From NCBI GenBank assembly GCA_934408725.1, contig CAKRVB010000056.1:1-5461 (forward strand): a stretch of 5,461 bases of DNA, given 5' to 3'. Shown in pieces: positions 1 through 5,461 of the stretch. Made by a program: the position numbers and the translations under genes. This stretch comes from an uncultured Marvinbryantia sp. (GTDB lineage Bacteria; Bacillota; Clostridia; Lachnospirales; Lachnospiraceae). The notes below the pieces were generated by a model, which was given only the letters and a program-made list of their open reading frames with translations, searched no databases and was not told the DNA's origin. Every line of letters begins with the position of its first letter. Within the stretch, counting starts at the first letter, position 1.

Positions 1-615
1 CAGATCCTTTTCCATTGCCTCTGCCAGAATACGAAATCCATGCCCGGCAATTTGTGCATAACGATGCTGATTACCATCATAGAACAAGATCATTTCCCTC
101 ATCAGGCTTCTGCCATAATTAGAAGTTGCAACTCCCTCAGTTCCAGATTTCAAAAGCAACTTCCATGGATAATGTGCATATACTGGTTCCATTCTTTTCA
201 AAAGCCAGATTTCCACTGCTGTCACATAGTTTCTCTGCAGCGGTGCTGAATCAATGGAAATAAAACCTGCCAGCCGGTCGGGATACAATTGAACATAAGC
301 CTGTCCTACATATCCTCCCATTGATTGACCTATTATAATTGGTTTTATGATTTCTTCTTTTTCAAGAATCTCATTCAGCCATTTTGCCTTATCAAACAGG
401 TCAAAATCAAACCGGAACGGCCAGGAAGATGCATGAGCCGGTGCATCCCATACAATAATATTATATTTCCCCTCGAAGTACTCAACCTGCTTATCAAACA
501 ATCTATGATCAGCAGTCAGCCCTGGTAGAAATACAAGTGTAATTGCATTTAAACTCAGAATACTCGACCAATAGTGAATCATTCCACAAGGAGTTTGATA
601 TGTTCTTTCCTTCAA
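1..615 (-). CDS. alpha/beta hydrolase fold protein, C-terminus outside the window
   Basis: The minus frame is open from 615 to the window edge (205 codons, no stop), so the C-terminal part is missing. An alpha/beta hydrolase fold is indicated by the strand-plus-oxyanion-loop segment LVFLPGLTADH (about residues 27-37), a second strand ending in WDAPAHASSW (about 56-65) and the nucleophile elbow IIIGQSMGGY (about 93-102), in which Ser98 of G-Q-S-M-G is the expected nucleophile. The catalytic His should lie beyond the window. No signal peptide is visible, so it is probably cytosolic. The start is a TTG at 613-615, chosen because GAGGAGG lies 8 bases upstream; the first ATG in frame is at codon 12 and has no comparable site. 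It follows selD after 39 bases with no terminator between, so co-transcription is likely. The substrate cannot be told: esterase, lipase, peptidase or C-C hydrolase are all possible. A link to selenium metabolism is only positional. Confidence 0.8.
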   Translation of the reverse strand, partial: MKERTYQTPCGMIHYWSSILSLNAITLVFLPGLTADHRLFDKQVEYFEGKYNIIVWDAPAHASSWPFRFDFDLFDKAKWLNEILEKEEIIKPIIIGQSMGGYVGQAYVQLYPDRLAGFISIDSAPLQRNYVTAVEIWLLKRMEPVYAHYPWKLLLKSGTEGVATSNYGRSLMREMILFYDGNQHRYAQIAGHGFRILAEAMEKDL

Positions 616-621
616 TAAATT

Positions 622-630
622 CACCTCCTC
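622..630 (-). promoter_or_regulatory. ribosome binding site that sets the TTG start of the hydrolase
   Basis: The minus strand reads GAGGAGGTGA here, a near-perfect anti-16S match. With 8 bases between GGAGG and the TTG at 615 the spacing is optimal. This is the main reason for accepting TTG as the start codon instead of the downstream ATG. Confidence 0.8.
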
Positions 631-654
631 AAGGCAAAAGGCTTGCAAAGGCTC

Positions 655-1695
655 CTATCTCACTTCTGTCAAAACAGTATCTAATTCTCCTGTTATGTTT
701 CCTACTACTCTGGCAAAACAGCCGCTTTCTTTCATCATCCGCAGACATTCTTCTTTTTCTTCTGCCGGAATTGCCGCCAGCAGTCCCCCTGACGTCTGTG
801 GATCCATCAATGCGTCTCGCTTCCATTGTGATACCGTGGATGAAAAACGCACTTTGGACTTCAGATATTCCTGATTCTGATACACCCCAGATGGTAATAT
901 TCCCATAGTAGCCATCTCTTCTGTCTTTGGAAGAAACGGGATCTGATCTGCATAAAGATGAATCACTTTTTTACTTCCTTCTGCCATCTCGCAGACATGT
1001 CCGAGAAGTCCAAACCCTGTAATGTCGGTGCAGGCGTGAACGGTAAATTGCCTGAACACTTCACATGCCTGACGATTTAGCAAAGTCATCCATTTCAGCA
1101 TTTCTGATTCTTCTGCTTCATTTAACAGACCGCCCCTGGATGCCAGTGCATAGATTCCTGTTCCTATTGGCTTGGTCAGGATCAGTACATCGCTTTCCTG
1201 CGCTGTATCGTTTCTCCAGATTTTCGCCGGATGTACTACACCTGATACTGACAGACCGTACTTTGGTTCATTGTCTTCAATGGTATGTCCTCCTGCCACC
1301 ACTGCTCCGGACTCCGCTACTTTTTCATAGCCGCCTCTCAGAATTTCCTGTATGCATTTCGGATCCAGGCAAGCTGGAAATGCAAGAAGGTTTAGTGCCA
1401 GCACCGGTCTTCCGCCCATGGCATAGACATCACTCAAAGCATTCGCTGCTGCAATCTGTCCAAAAAGATACGGATCATCTACTGGTGGCGGAAAAAAATC
1501 AATGGTCTGAATCAGGGCCTGATCCTTATTCATCTGATAAACAGCCGCATCATCACTGGAACCAAAGCCAACCAAAAGCTGATCACAATGCTGTTCCGGA
1601 AGCTTTCCTAATATTTGCCTGAGAACCTCAGGTCCCTGTTTGGACGCTCAGCCACCCTTCGCTGTCATCGCTGTCAATTTATACTGATGATTCAT
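655..1695 (-). CDS. selD: selenide, water dikinase (selenophosphate synthetase), selenocysteine-containing, UGA at codon 16
   Basis: Makes selenophosphate from selenide and ATP (releasing AMP and phosphate), the selenium donor for SelA. The full frame is 346 residues, the usual SelD length, but only if the in-frame TGA at 1648-1650 is read as Sec. Around it the protein reads TAKGGUASKQGPEVL: Sec16 takes the place of catalytic Cys17 of E. coli SelD and Lys19 that of Lys20. Downstream are the expected AIRS/PurM-like motifs: GSSDDAAVY (45-53), TIDFFPP (64-70) followed by FGQIAAANALSDVYAMGG (78-95), AGGHTIE (134-140), TDITGFGLLGH (223-233) and MDPQTSGGLL (297-306). The ATG at 1693-1695 has AAGG 8 bases upstream. 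A SECIS hairpin (1618-1632) follows the UGA. A standard gene caller would start at the TTG at 1575 and lose the first 40 residues, including the active site. selC lies directly upstream, separated by a terminator. Confidence 0.96.
1618..1650 (-). promoter_or_regulatory. bacterial SECIS element with Sec UGA codon in selD
   Basis: The UGA is at 1648-1650. After 15 bases the mRNA forms a perfect 6-bp stem, CCUGAG / CUCAGG, closing a GUU loop (1618-1632). The loop begins with G, 21 bases after the UGA. Known bacterial SECIS elements need a short apical loop with a G in its first two positions, about 16-37 bases after the UGA, so this fits. A weaker lower helix (GUCC with GGAC) is possible closer to the UGA. 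SelB carrying Sec-tRNA-Sec is expected to bind here. Confidence 0.88.
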
Positions 1696-1700
1696 AACTG

Positions 1701-1709
1701 CCACCTTCT
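1701..1709 (-). promoter_or_regulatory. selD ribosome binding site
   Basis: The minus strand reads AGAAGGTGG, with AAGG 8 bases before the ATG at 1695. It supports the ATG upstream of the UGA as the true selD start, and therefore UGA readthrough. It lies only 8 bases after the U-tract of the preceding terminator hairpin. Confidence 0.85.
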
Positions 1710-1717
1710 TTCTATTC

Positions 1718-1745
1718 AAAAAACGGTCTCTTTTACAAGAGACCG
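1718..1745 (-). terminator. rho-independent terminator between selC and selD
   Basis: On the minus strand CGGTCTCTT and AAGAGACCG form a perfect 9-bp stem around a GTAA tetraloop, followed at once by six T (1718-1723). It starts 10 bases after the CCA end of tRNA-Sec, so it most simply ends the selC transcript. Because selD starts 22 bases beyond the U-tract with no good promoter in between, selD expression probably needs readthrough. Confidence 0.88.
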
Positions 1746-1755
1746 ATCACTTTTC

Positions 1756-1852
1756 TGGCGGAAGTATGTGGGAATCGAACCCACCTAAGCGGGAGTTAAC
1801 CGCTATCACAGGTTTTGAAGACCAGGAGGCACACCAGCACCTATCTACTCCC
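1756..1852 (-). tRNA. selC: tRNA-Sec (anticodon UCA)
   Basis: A 97-nt tRNA with an encoded CCA end. It carries the marks of bacterial tRNA-Sec: an 8-position acceptor arm (GGGAGUAG with AUACUUCC), a 6-bp D stem with a 4-base loop (AGGUGC UGGU GUGCCU), an anticodon loop CUUCAAA with UCA at 1816-1818, a long variable arm with a 5-bp AGCGG/CCGCU stem, and a 5-bp T stem (GUGGG/CCCAC) with loop UUCGAUU. The 8+5 acceptor/T-arm geometry is what SelA and SelB recognise. Two positions are not Watson-Crick: the eighth acceptor pair is G with A, and the anticodon stem has a U-U. It is charged with Ser by SerRS, then converted to Sec by SelA. It lies between selB and selD with its own promoter and terminator. 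Confidence 0.96.
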
Positions 1853-1867
1853 ATTTTTATCTTTATT

Positions 1868-1896
1868 ATTCTATCACAGGCAGAAATAAATGGCAA
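1868..1896 (-). promoter_or_regulatory. sigma-70 type promoter for selC
   Basis: The minus strand shows -35 TTGCCA (1891-1896), a 17-base spacer and -10 TAGAAT (1868-1873), with a TG one base before the -10 (extended -10). The expected start point lies a few bases upstream of the tRNA 5' end, leaving a short leader for RNase P to remove. It sits in the 72-base gap after selB and would also drive selD if transcription passes the terminator. Confidence 0.75.
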
Positions 1897-1924
1897 CCTA
1901 AAGTTCCTTCATCAGCATCTCTAC

Positions 1925-3838
1925 TCAGTATGCCTTCCACTCGCTCTCTGCCCCTGTATTCCTGGTGATTCTCTGACCATCCGTATATTCCAGTATCAGT
2001 TTTGCATTTTTTCGACTGGTCGAGAACAGATCACGCACTTCTGAGATGGTAATCACTGGCTGTTGATGTACCACTTCCCGTATTTTCTCCGCTGCCATTT
2101 CCAACAGAGGTTTTACCGTATATGCATCCTCACTTAAACGAACAACCTGATTCTCTTCTCGCAGGAGTAAAAGGATATCTTCTGCCATATCCGCATACTC
2201 TTTCTCGACACCGGTTTCTGAGAGTTTTACAAATTGATATTCTGCTTTTTCAAAAGAATTCAGCAGAAGTTTTCTGCATCCTTCATATCTTGCATCTTTC
2301 AAAATCTCAAATTCCGGCAAATGCAAATACTCGCCGCTGGAAATAATACTCTCTTCTGTCTCCCAGTGTTCAAATATTTTAGCTGCAACCACCGGTTTGA
2401 TTTTTTTCATGTATTTTGTCTGAATCTCGGCCTTTTTTATACCATGACGATATGGGAATTTATGATGGTATTTTTTCAGCTCTGCCTTAATCTGTTCCTG
2501 AAGATATAACTCATCATCCCGCATCCAGACATAGGTATCCTTTTTCATTGGGAACACCAAAGCTTCTGTTCCATCTTCCAGCTCCGATACGTCCTGACGA
2601 ATTTCCTCTTCCGACAGGGCAGTCAATTTTGCCAGTTCCGTTATGGTAATCAGCATGTCTCTGTGTGATTTCACATGCATCTGTACCACATCCACAGAAG
2701 AACCGGCTTCTTTACGCCGCAGTTCTTCCAACGCTGCTTCCTTGAACCTTCTCTTGGCCTTTGGATTCGGTTCCAGCACTTCACCGCCCCCAATGGTCTC
2801 CATCGGAGAATAAAAGCGAACTACAAATCTGTCTCCTTTTCGAAGTGCCAGTTCCTGTTCCAGACGAAGCTGTGCAAAACACTCTTCTCCTGCCTTTAAT
2901 TCATCCCGATCCAATAAAATTGCACGGCAAAGCACTTCGCTGGTTCCGGTAAATAAATGCAGCCTGCTCCGATTCTTTACAATTCGATTACTGTCTTTTA
3001 AGATCTTCAGCTTTACATCCAGCAAAGTCGTACCCTTCATGCTGTTCGGGGATGCCAGTACATCTCCACGGCTGATATCTTCCTTTTTTATACCAGTCAG
3101 ATTCACAGCCACACGCTGTCCTGCACTGCATTCATCTACATTTTTTCCATGTACCTGGATATTCCGTACTTTGCATGGGGCATTCCATGGGTAAAGCTGC
3201 AAGGTATCATCTTTGCGGATTATGCCGGAAATCAAAGTTCCGGTGACAATTGTCCCAAATCCTGAAATTGTAAAAACCCGGTCAATCGGAAGTCTTGGAA
3301 TTGTATGAATCTCTTTTTCCTGCACTTCTGATGTTTCCATTTTTACAATCTCATCTGTCAGTTTCTTCAATCCTTCTCCTGTTACAGAAGATACTTTTAC
3401 AACAGGTGCATCCTTTAAAAACGTATCCTGCAGCTGATCCCGCACTTCTTCTTCCATCAGCTCCAGCCATTCCGGATCTACCAGATCCATCTTATTCAAA
3501 ACGACGATACATTTCTGAATACCCAGAAGATGTAAAATATCCATATGCTCCTTCGTCTGAGGCATAATTCCCTCATCTGCAGCGATAACCAGAAGCACCA
3601 TATCCATGCCAACTACTCCGGCCACCATATTGTGTATAAACTTCTCATGTCCAGGCACATCTACGATCCCTGCCCGATCTCCATTTGGAAGATCAAAAAA
3701 AGCAAACCCCAGGTCAATAGTAATCCCCCGTTCCTGTTCTTCCTTCCAACGGTCCGTATTGCATCCGGTCAGTGCTTTGATTAATGTTGTCTTTCCGTGG
3801 TCGATATGACCTGCTGTTCCAATGATGATATGTTTCAT
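1925..3838 (-). CDS. selB: selenocysteine-specific translation elongation factor SelB
   Basis: A GTPase that carries Sec-tRNA-Sec to the ribosome at UGA codons marked by a SECIS hairpin. The 637-residue length matches bacterial SelB (about 610-640). The N-terminal EF-Tu-like G domain shows GHIDHGKT (10-17), RGIT (37-40), DVPGHE (60-65), NKMD (115-118) and SSVTGEG (150-156). Translation-factor beta-barrel domains follow ([15 protein letters not shown] at 187-201, then [15 protein letters not shown] to about 364). The rest fits the tandem winged-helix domains, ending in a SECIS-binding module with the basic segment [14 protein letters not shown] (607-620) and RITRNTG. The ATG at 3838 is chosen because [16 protein letters not shown] is the family N-terminus and GGAG lies 6 bases upstream, within the end of selA. 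The frame stays open upstream to 3976, but only as overlap with selA. Start and selA stop share ATGA, suggesting translational coupling. Confidence 0.97.
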   Translation of the reverse strand: MKHIIIGTAGHIDHGKTTLIKALTGCNTDRWKEEQERGITIDLGFAFFDLPNGDRAGIVDVPGHEKFIHNMVAGVVGMDMVLLVIAADEGIMPQTKEHMDILHLLGIQKCIVVLNKMDLVDPEWLELMEEEVRDQLQDTFLKDAPVVKVSSVTGEGLKKLTDEIVKMETSEVQEKEIHTIPRLPIDRVFTISGFGTIVTGTLISGIIRKDDTLQLYPWNAPCKVRNIQVHGKNVDECSAGQRVAVNLTGIKKEDISRGDVLASPNSMKGTTLLDVKLKILKDSNRIVKNRSRLHLFTGTSEVLCRAILLDRDELKAGEECFAQLRLEQELALRKGDRFVVRFYSPMETIGGGEVLEPNPKAKRRFKEAALEELRRKEAGSSVDVVQMHVKSHRDMLITITELAKLTALSEEEIRQDVSELEDGTEALVFPMKKDTYVWMRDDELYLQEQIKAELKKYHHKFPYRHGIKKAEIQTKYMKKIKPVVAAKIFEHWETEESIISSGEYLHLPEFEILKDARYEGCRKLLLNSFEKAEYQFVKLSETGVEKEYADMAEDILLLLREENQVVRLSEDAYTVKPLLEMAAEKIREVVHQQPVITISEVRDLFSTSRKNAKLILEYTDGQRITRNTGAESEWKAY

Positions 3839-5220
3839 AAAAGCTCCAATTCTCTCACAATCATTTCCATGTCTTCTTTTTCTAATGTCCGCACATCCAG
3901 GATGATCTGATCTTTCTGGCATCTGCATATAACAGGAACCGGCAGCTGTTCCATCGCATCTACGATATCCTGGCATTTTTTCTGTCTGCTGGTCAGAACC
4001 ACGCCATATCCCTGAAGGTGTTCCGTCGGGAATGCTCCTCCCCCAATCTGAGATTTACATGGTTCTACACTGATTTCAAAGGGCAGTTCTTTTTCCTGAA
4101 GCATCTGACGCAGCGCATTTGCATCCTTTCTGGTATCTTCTGCTGTCTTTGCAATCATTTTCAGTGCAGGAAGATTTCTTAACGCATTTTCCGGATTCAG
4201 ATATTCCCGCAGTGTTAATTCCAGTGCCGCTGCTGTAAATTTATCAATCCGCAACGCTCTCGTCAATGGATGCTTTTTTAATATATCCATATATTTTTTC
4301 CTGCCGACAATAATGCCAGCCTGTGGACCGCCCAGCAGCTTATCTCCGCTGAAAGATACCAGATCTGCACCCGCCTGAATCATTTCCTGAACCGTTGGCT
4401 CATGAGGCAGTCCATATGCTTCCATTGGAAGCAATACACCGCTTCCCAGATCTGCCAGGACAGGAATTCCATATTTTTTCCCTAATGCTGCCAGATGCTC
4501 CATCTCAACCGATTCTGTAAATCCTACTATCTGATAATTGCTGGTATGTACTTTTAAAATCATACCTGTCTCTTCGGAAATTGCCTTCTCATAATCTTCC
4601 AGATGTGTCTTATTGGTGGTTCCCACTTCTTTTAAAATAGTTCCACTTTGCTCCATCACATCCGGGATTCGAAACTTTCCTCCGATTTCCACCAGTTCAC
4701 CACGGGATACAATGGCTTCTTTTTCTCTTCCGAGAGCACTGAGCATTAATAATACTGCTGCTGCATTGTTATTAACAGCCATCGCCGCCTCTGCACCTGT
4801 CAGCCTGCATAATAATTCGTCAAAATGTGAATATCGCTCTCCTCTGTGCCCCTTATTCAGATCATACTCCAGATTTGAATATCCGGAGGCCATACAAAGA
4901 ATCTGCTGTATGTGTTCTCTACTGATCGGTGCACGTCCCAGATTTGTGTGCAGAATCGTTCCAGTGGCATTGATTACTTTTTTCATATCAGGCTCTGTCA
5001 GTTTTTCCAGCTGCTTTCTGATCCTCTCTTTTAAGTGATTCTCATCTATCGCATTTTCTGTTTTTCCTTCTATGATCTCAGAACGTATCTGTTCCAGAAC
5101 ATTTCGAATCGCTTTTTTCAGCTGCTCACTTCCAAGCTGTTCCTGAAATTCACGAATCTTTTCATCTTCCAGTAATTCATTCATATTTGGGATACTTCGA
5201 AGAATCGCCCTTTTATCCAT
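3835..5220 (-). CDS. selA: L-seryl-tRNA(Sec) selenium transferase SelA
   Basis: A PLP enzyme that converts Ser-tRNA-Sec to Sec-tRNA-Sec using selenophosphate; bacterial SelA works as a large homodecameric ring in the cytosol. The 461 residues match E. coli SelA (463). The N-terminal helical part (about 1-75), opening with RAILRSIPNMNELLED, fits the tRNA-Sec binding domain. The fold type I core follows: INATGTILHTNLGRAP (83-98), GHRGERYSHFDELLCRLTGAE (124-144), AVNNNAAAVLL (148-158), RGELVEIGGKFRIP (173-186), GTTNKTHLEDY (200-210), HTSNYQIVGF (225-234), LADLGSG (255-261) and FSGDKLLGGPQAG (290-302). Lys294 is the expected PLP-binding lysine. The ATG at 5220 is preferred over the in-frame GTG at 5271: it has GGAG 7 bases upstream and gives the family N-terminus, whereas the extension is a Lys/Arg-rich run translated from leader hairpin sequence. 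The stop overlaps the selB start by 4 bases. Confidence 0.97.
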   Translation of the reverse strand: MDKRAILRSIPNMNELLEDEKIREFQEQLGSEQLKKAIRNVLEQIRSEIIEGKTENAIDENHLKERIRKQLEKLTEPDMKKVINATGTILHTNLGRAPISREHIQQILCMASGYSNLEYDLNKGHRGERYSHFDELLCRLTGAEAAMAVNNNAAAVLLMLSALGREKEAIVSRGELVEIGGKFRIPDVMEQSGTILKEVGTTNKTHLEDYEKAISEETGMILKVHTSNYQIVGFTESVEMEHLAALGKKYGIPVLADLGSGVLLPMEAYGLPHEPTVQEMIQAGADLVSFSGDKLLGGPQAGIIVGRKKYMDILKKHPLTRALRIDKFTAAALELTLREYLNPENALRNLPALKMIAKTAEDTRKDANALRQMLQEKELPFEISVEPCKSQIGGGAFPTEHLQGYGVVLTSRQKKCQDIVDAMEQLPVPVICRCQKDQIILDVRTLEKEDMEMIVRELELL

Positions 5221-5227
5221 CTTTTTT

Positions 5228-5231
5228 CTCC
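5228..5231 (-). promoter_or_regulatory. selA ribosome binding site
   Basis: The minus strand reads GGAG followed by 7 bases and the ATG at 5220. It decides between this ATG and the in-frame GTG at 5271. It lies 14 bases after the 3' arm of the leader hairpin at 5246-5301, close enough for a protein bound to that hairpin to affect initiation. Confidence 0.7.
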
Positions 5232-5245
5232 GTTTTCTTTTTTCC

Positions 5246-5301
5246 TTTGTCTGAATTGGAGGAAACTTCACTTTTCAAAAGTCTTCTCCAATTAAGACAA
5301 A
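5246..5301 (-). promoter_or_regulatory. long imperfect hairpin in the selA leader (proximal)
   Basis: On the minus strand TTTGTCT, a T/C mismatch and AATTGGAG pair with CTCCAATT and AGACAAA, giving 15 pairs over 16 positions. Inside, ACTT/AAGT can form a 4-bp stem with a short loop (5270-5282). No U-tract follows on either strand, so it is not a simple terminator. It ends shortly before the selA ribosome binding site. E. coli selAB mRNA is known to carry a SECIS-like hairpin upstream of the selA ribosome binding site through which SelB represses translation; a similar role here is inference, since the shape is larger than a SECIS. Confidence 0.6.
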
Positions 5302-5360
5302 CTGCCGTATCGATACTTTCAGGATGATCTTCCATCTGAAATCTTCTCAATGCGGCAGTT
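5300..5360 (-). promoter_or_regulatory. second hairpin in the selA leader (distal)
   Basis: AACTGCCG (minus, 5353-5360) pairs perfectly with CGGCAGTT (5300-5307). Within the enclosed 45 bases TTTCAG/CTGAAA plus ATG/CAT form an inner stem with one bulged base and a 6-base loop (5317-5341). This gives an outer 8-bp helix, an internal loop of 11 and 9 bases, and an inner 9-bp helix. It directly abuts the next hairpin, sharing two bases. The stacked shape suggests a structured RNA leader; no match to a riboswitch class is recognised. Confidence 0.5.
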
Positions 5361-5373
5361 ATGTACTTTTATC

Positions 5374-5389
5374 GTAACTGATCAGTTAC
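5374..5389. repeat. perfect 16-bp palindrome upstream of selA
   Basis: GTAACTGATCAGTTAC is its own reverse complement with no central spacer. It lies 9 bases beyond the TAA at 5399-5401 that ends the upstream reading frame, and some 150 bases before selA. Perfect dyads of this size are typical of operators bound by dimeric repressors. On the minus strand no T-run follows; on the plus strand a T-rich run does, but there is no plus-strand gene to terminate. Confidence 0.5.
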
Positions 5390-5398
5390 TTTTTCTTT

Positions 5399-5461
5399 TT
5401 ATTCGCAGCAACACTCTGAGCATCCTGCGCATTCATTTATTTTCTTCACCTTTACAGCACA
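5399..5461 (-). CDS. possible C-terminal end of an upstream Cys-rich protein
   Basis: The minus frame entering at the window edge is open for 20 codons and ends in TAA at 5399-5401. It would give a tail CAVKVKKINECAGCSECCCE with six Cys, five of them in its last ten residues. Such a tail suggests metal or chalcogen binding, and its place before selA would suit a selenium-handling protein, but 20 residues do not identify a family. The other two minus frames have stops within the first 9 codons and are less likely. Reality depends on sequence beyond the window. Confidence 0.35.
   Translation of the reverse strand, partial: CAVKVKKINECAGCSECCCE

Larger units (their letters stand above)
5221..5398 (-). 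other. 178-base non-coding leader upstream of selA
   Basis: No convincing gene is seen here on either strand. The stretch holds the selA ribosome binding site, two adjacent long hairpins and a perfect palindrome, listed separately. No convincing -35/-10 pair was found, so selA may be transcribed from a promoter of weak consensus or from beyond the window through the upstream gene. Confidence 0.6.

Noticed and set aside
655..1575. SelD as a 306-residue protein starting at TTG 1575
   Set aside because: It would lack the catalytic Sec/Lys loop and has no good ribosome binding site. The upstream ATG with UGA readthrough gives the full family length and motif.
1065..1622. Plus-strand ORF of 185 codons opposite selD, and the other plus-strand ORFs
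   Set aside because: They lie antisense to well-identified genes, have no family-like motifs or ribosome binding sites, and are shadows of minus-strand codon structure.
1709..1738. A selD promoter TTGTAA / TAGAAA within the terminator
   Set aside because: Both boxes match only 4 of 6 and the spacing is 18. The transcript would start inside or after the selD ribosome binding site.
3839..3976. N-terminal extension of SelB up to 3976
   Set aside because: It only overlaps the selA coding region in another frame. The family N-terminus and a ribosome binding site fit the ATG at 3838.
5221..5271. 17-residue N-terminal extension of SelA from GTG 5271
   Set aside because: The extension is a Lys/Arg-rich run lying over leader hairpin sequence, with no ribosome binding site at suitable spacing, while the ATG at 5220 has GGAG 7 bases upstream.
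5246..5360. Leader hairpins as a T-box riboswitch or a miniature transposon
   Set aside because: No T-box consensus, no terminator U-tract, and no target-site duplication or second copy is visible in the window.
5374..5400. Palindrome plus T-rich run as a plus-strand terminator
   Set aside because: The stem would be only 6 bp and AT-rich once a loop is allowed, the T-run is broken, and no plus-strand gene precedes it.
5386..5436. A 16-codon minus-strand ORF (MNAQDAQSVAANKKKK)
   Set aside because: It is very short, has a weak GGTG site about 11 bases upstream and overlaps the candidate Cys-rich frame. No independent support.

Overview
The window is a selenocysteine (Sec) synthesis and decoding locus, with every gene on the minus strand. 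Read in the direction of transcription (high to low coordinates), the order is: the tail of an upstream reading frame, a structured leader, selA, selB, selC (tRNA-Sec), selD, and the 5' part of an alpha/beta hydrolase gene that runs off the window. All parts of bacterial Sec biosynthesis are present except seryl-tRNA synthetase, which is a housekeeping gene elsewhere. The style points to an anaerobic Firmicute of the class Clostridia, plausibly Lachnospiraceae: moderate-to-low GC, strong GGAGG-type ribosome binding sites, and a SelD that itself contains Sec. That placement is inference from sequence character, not from a search.

Region by region. 5399-5461 holds what may be the Cys-rich C-terminal end of an upstream gene. 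5221-5398 has no convincing gene but is full of symmetry: a perfect 16-bp palindrome and two adjacent long imperfect hairpins just before the selA ribosome binding site. 3835-5220 is selA and 1925-3838 is selB; they overlap by 4 bases (ATGA). The 72-base gap after selB carries a good sigma-70 type promoter (extended -10) for selC at 1756-1852. A rho-independent terminator (1718-1745) follows the tRNA almost at once. selD begins only 22 bases beyond the terminator's U-tract and contains an in-frame TGA at codon 16, read as Sec, with a bacterial SECIS hairpin right after it. A hydrolase gene with a TTG start follows selD after 39 bases.

How the genes work together. SelD makes selenophosphate. 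SelA uses it to convert Ser-tRNA-Sec (selC) into Sec-tRNA-Sec. SelB brings that tRNA to UGA codons marked by a SECIS hairpin. Because SelD here is itself a selenoprotein, the pathway needs its own output to make one of its enzymes. The machinery is a known system. The points most worth a second look are regulatory: the double-hairpin selA leader, and the terminator between selC and selD with no room for a selD promoter behind it.
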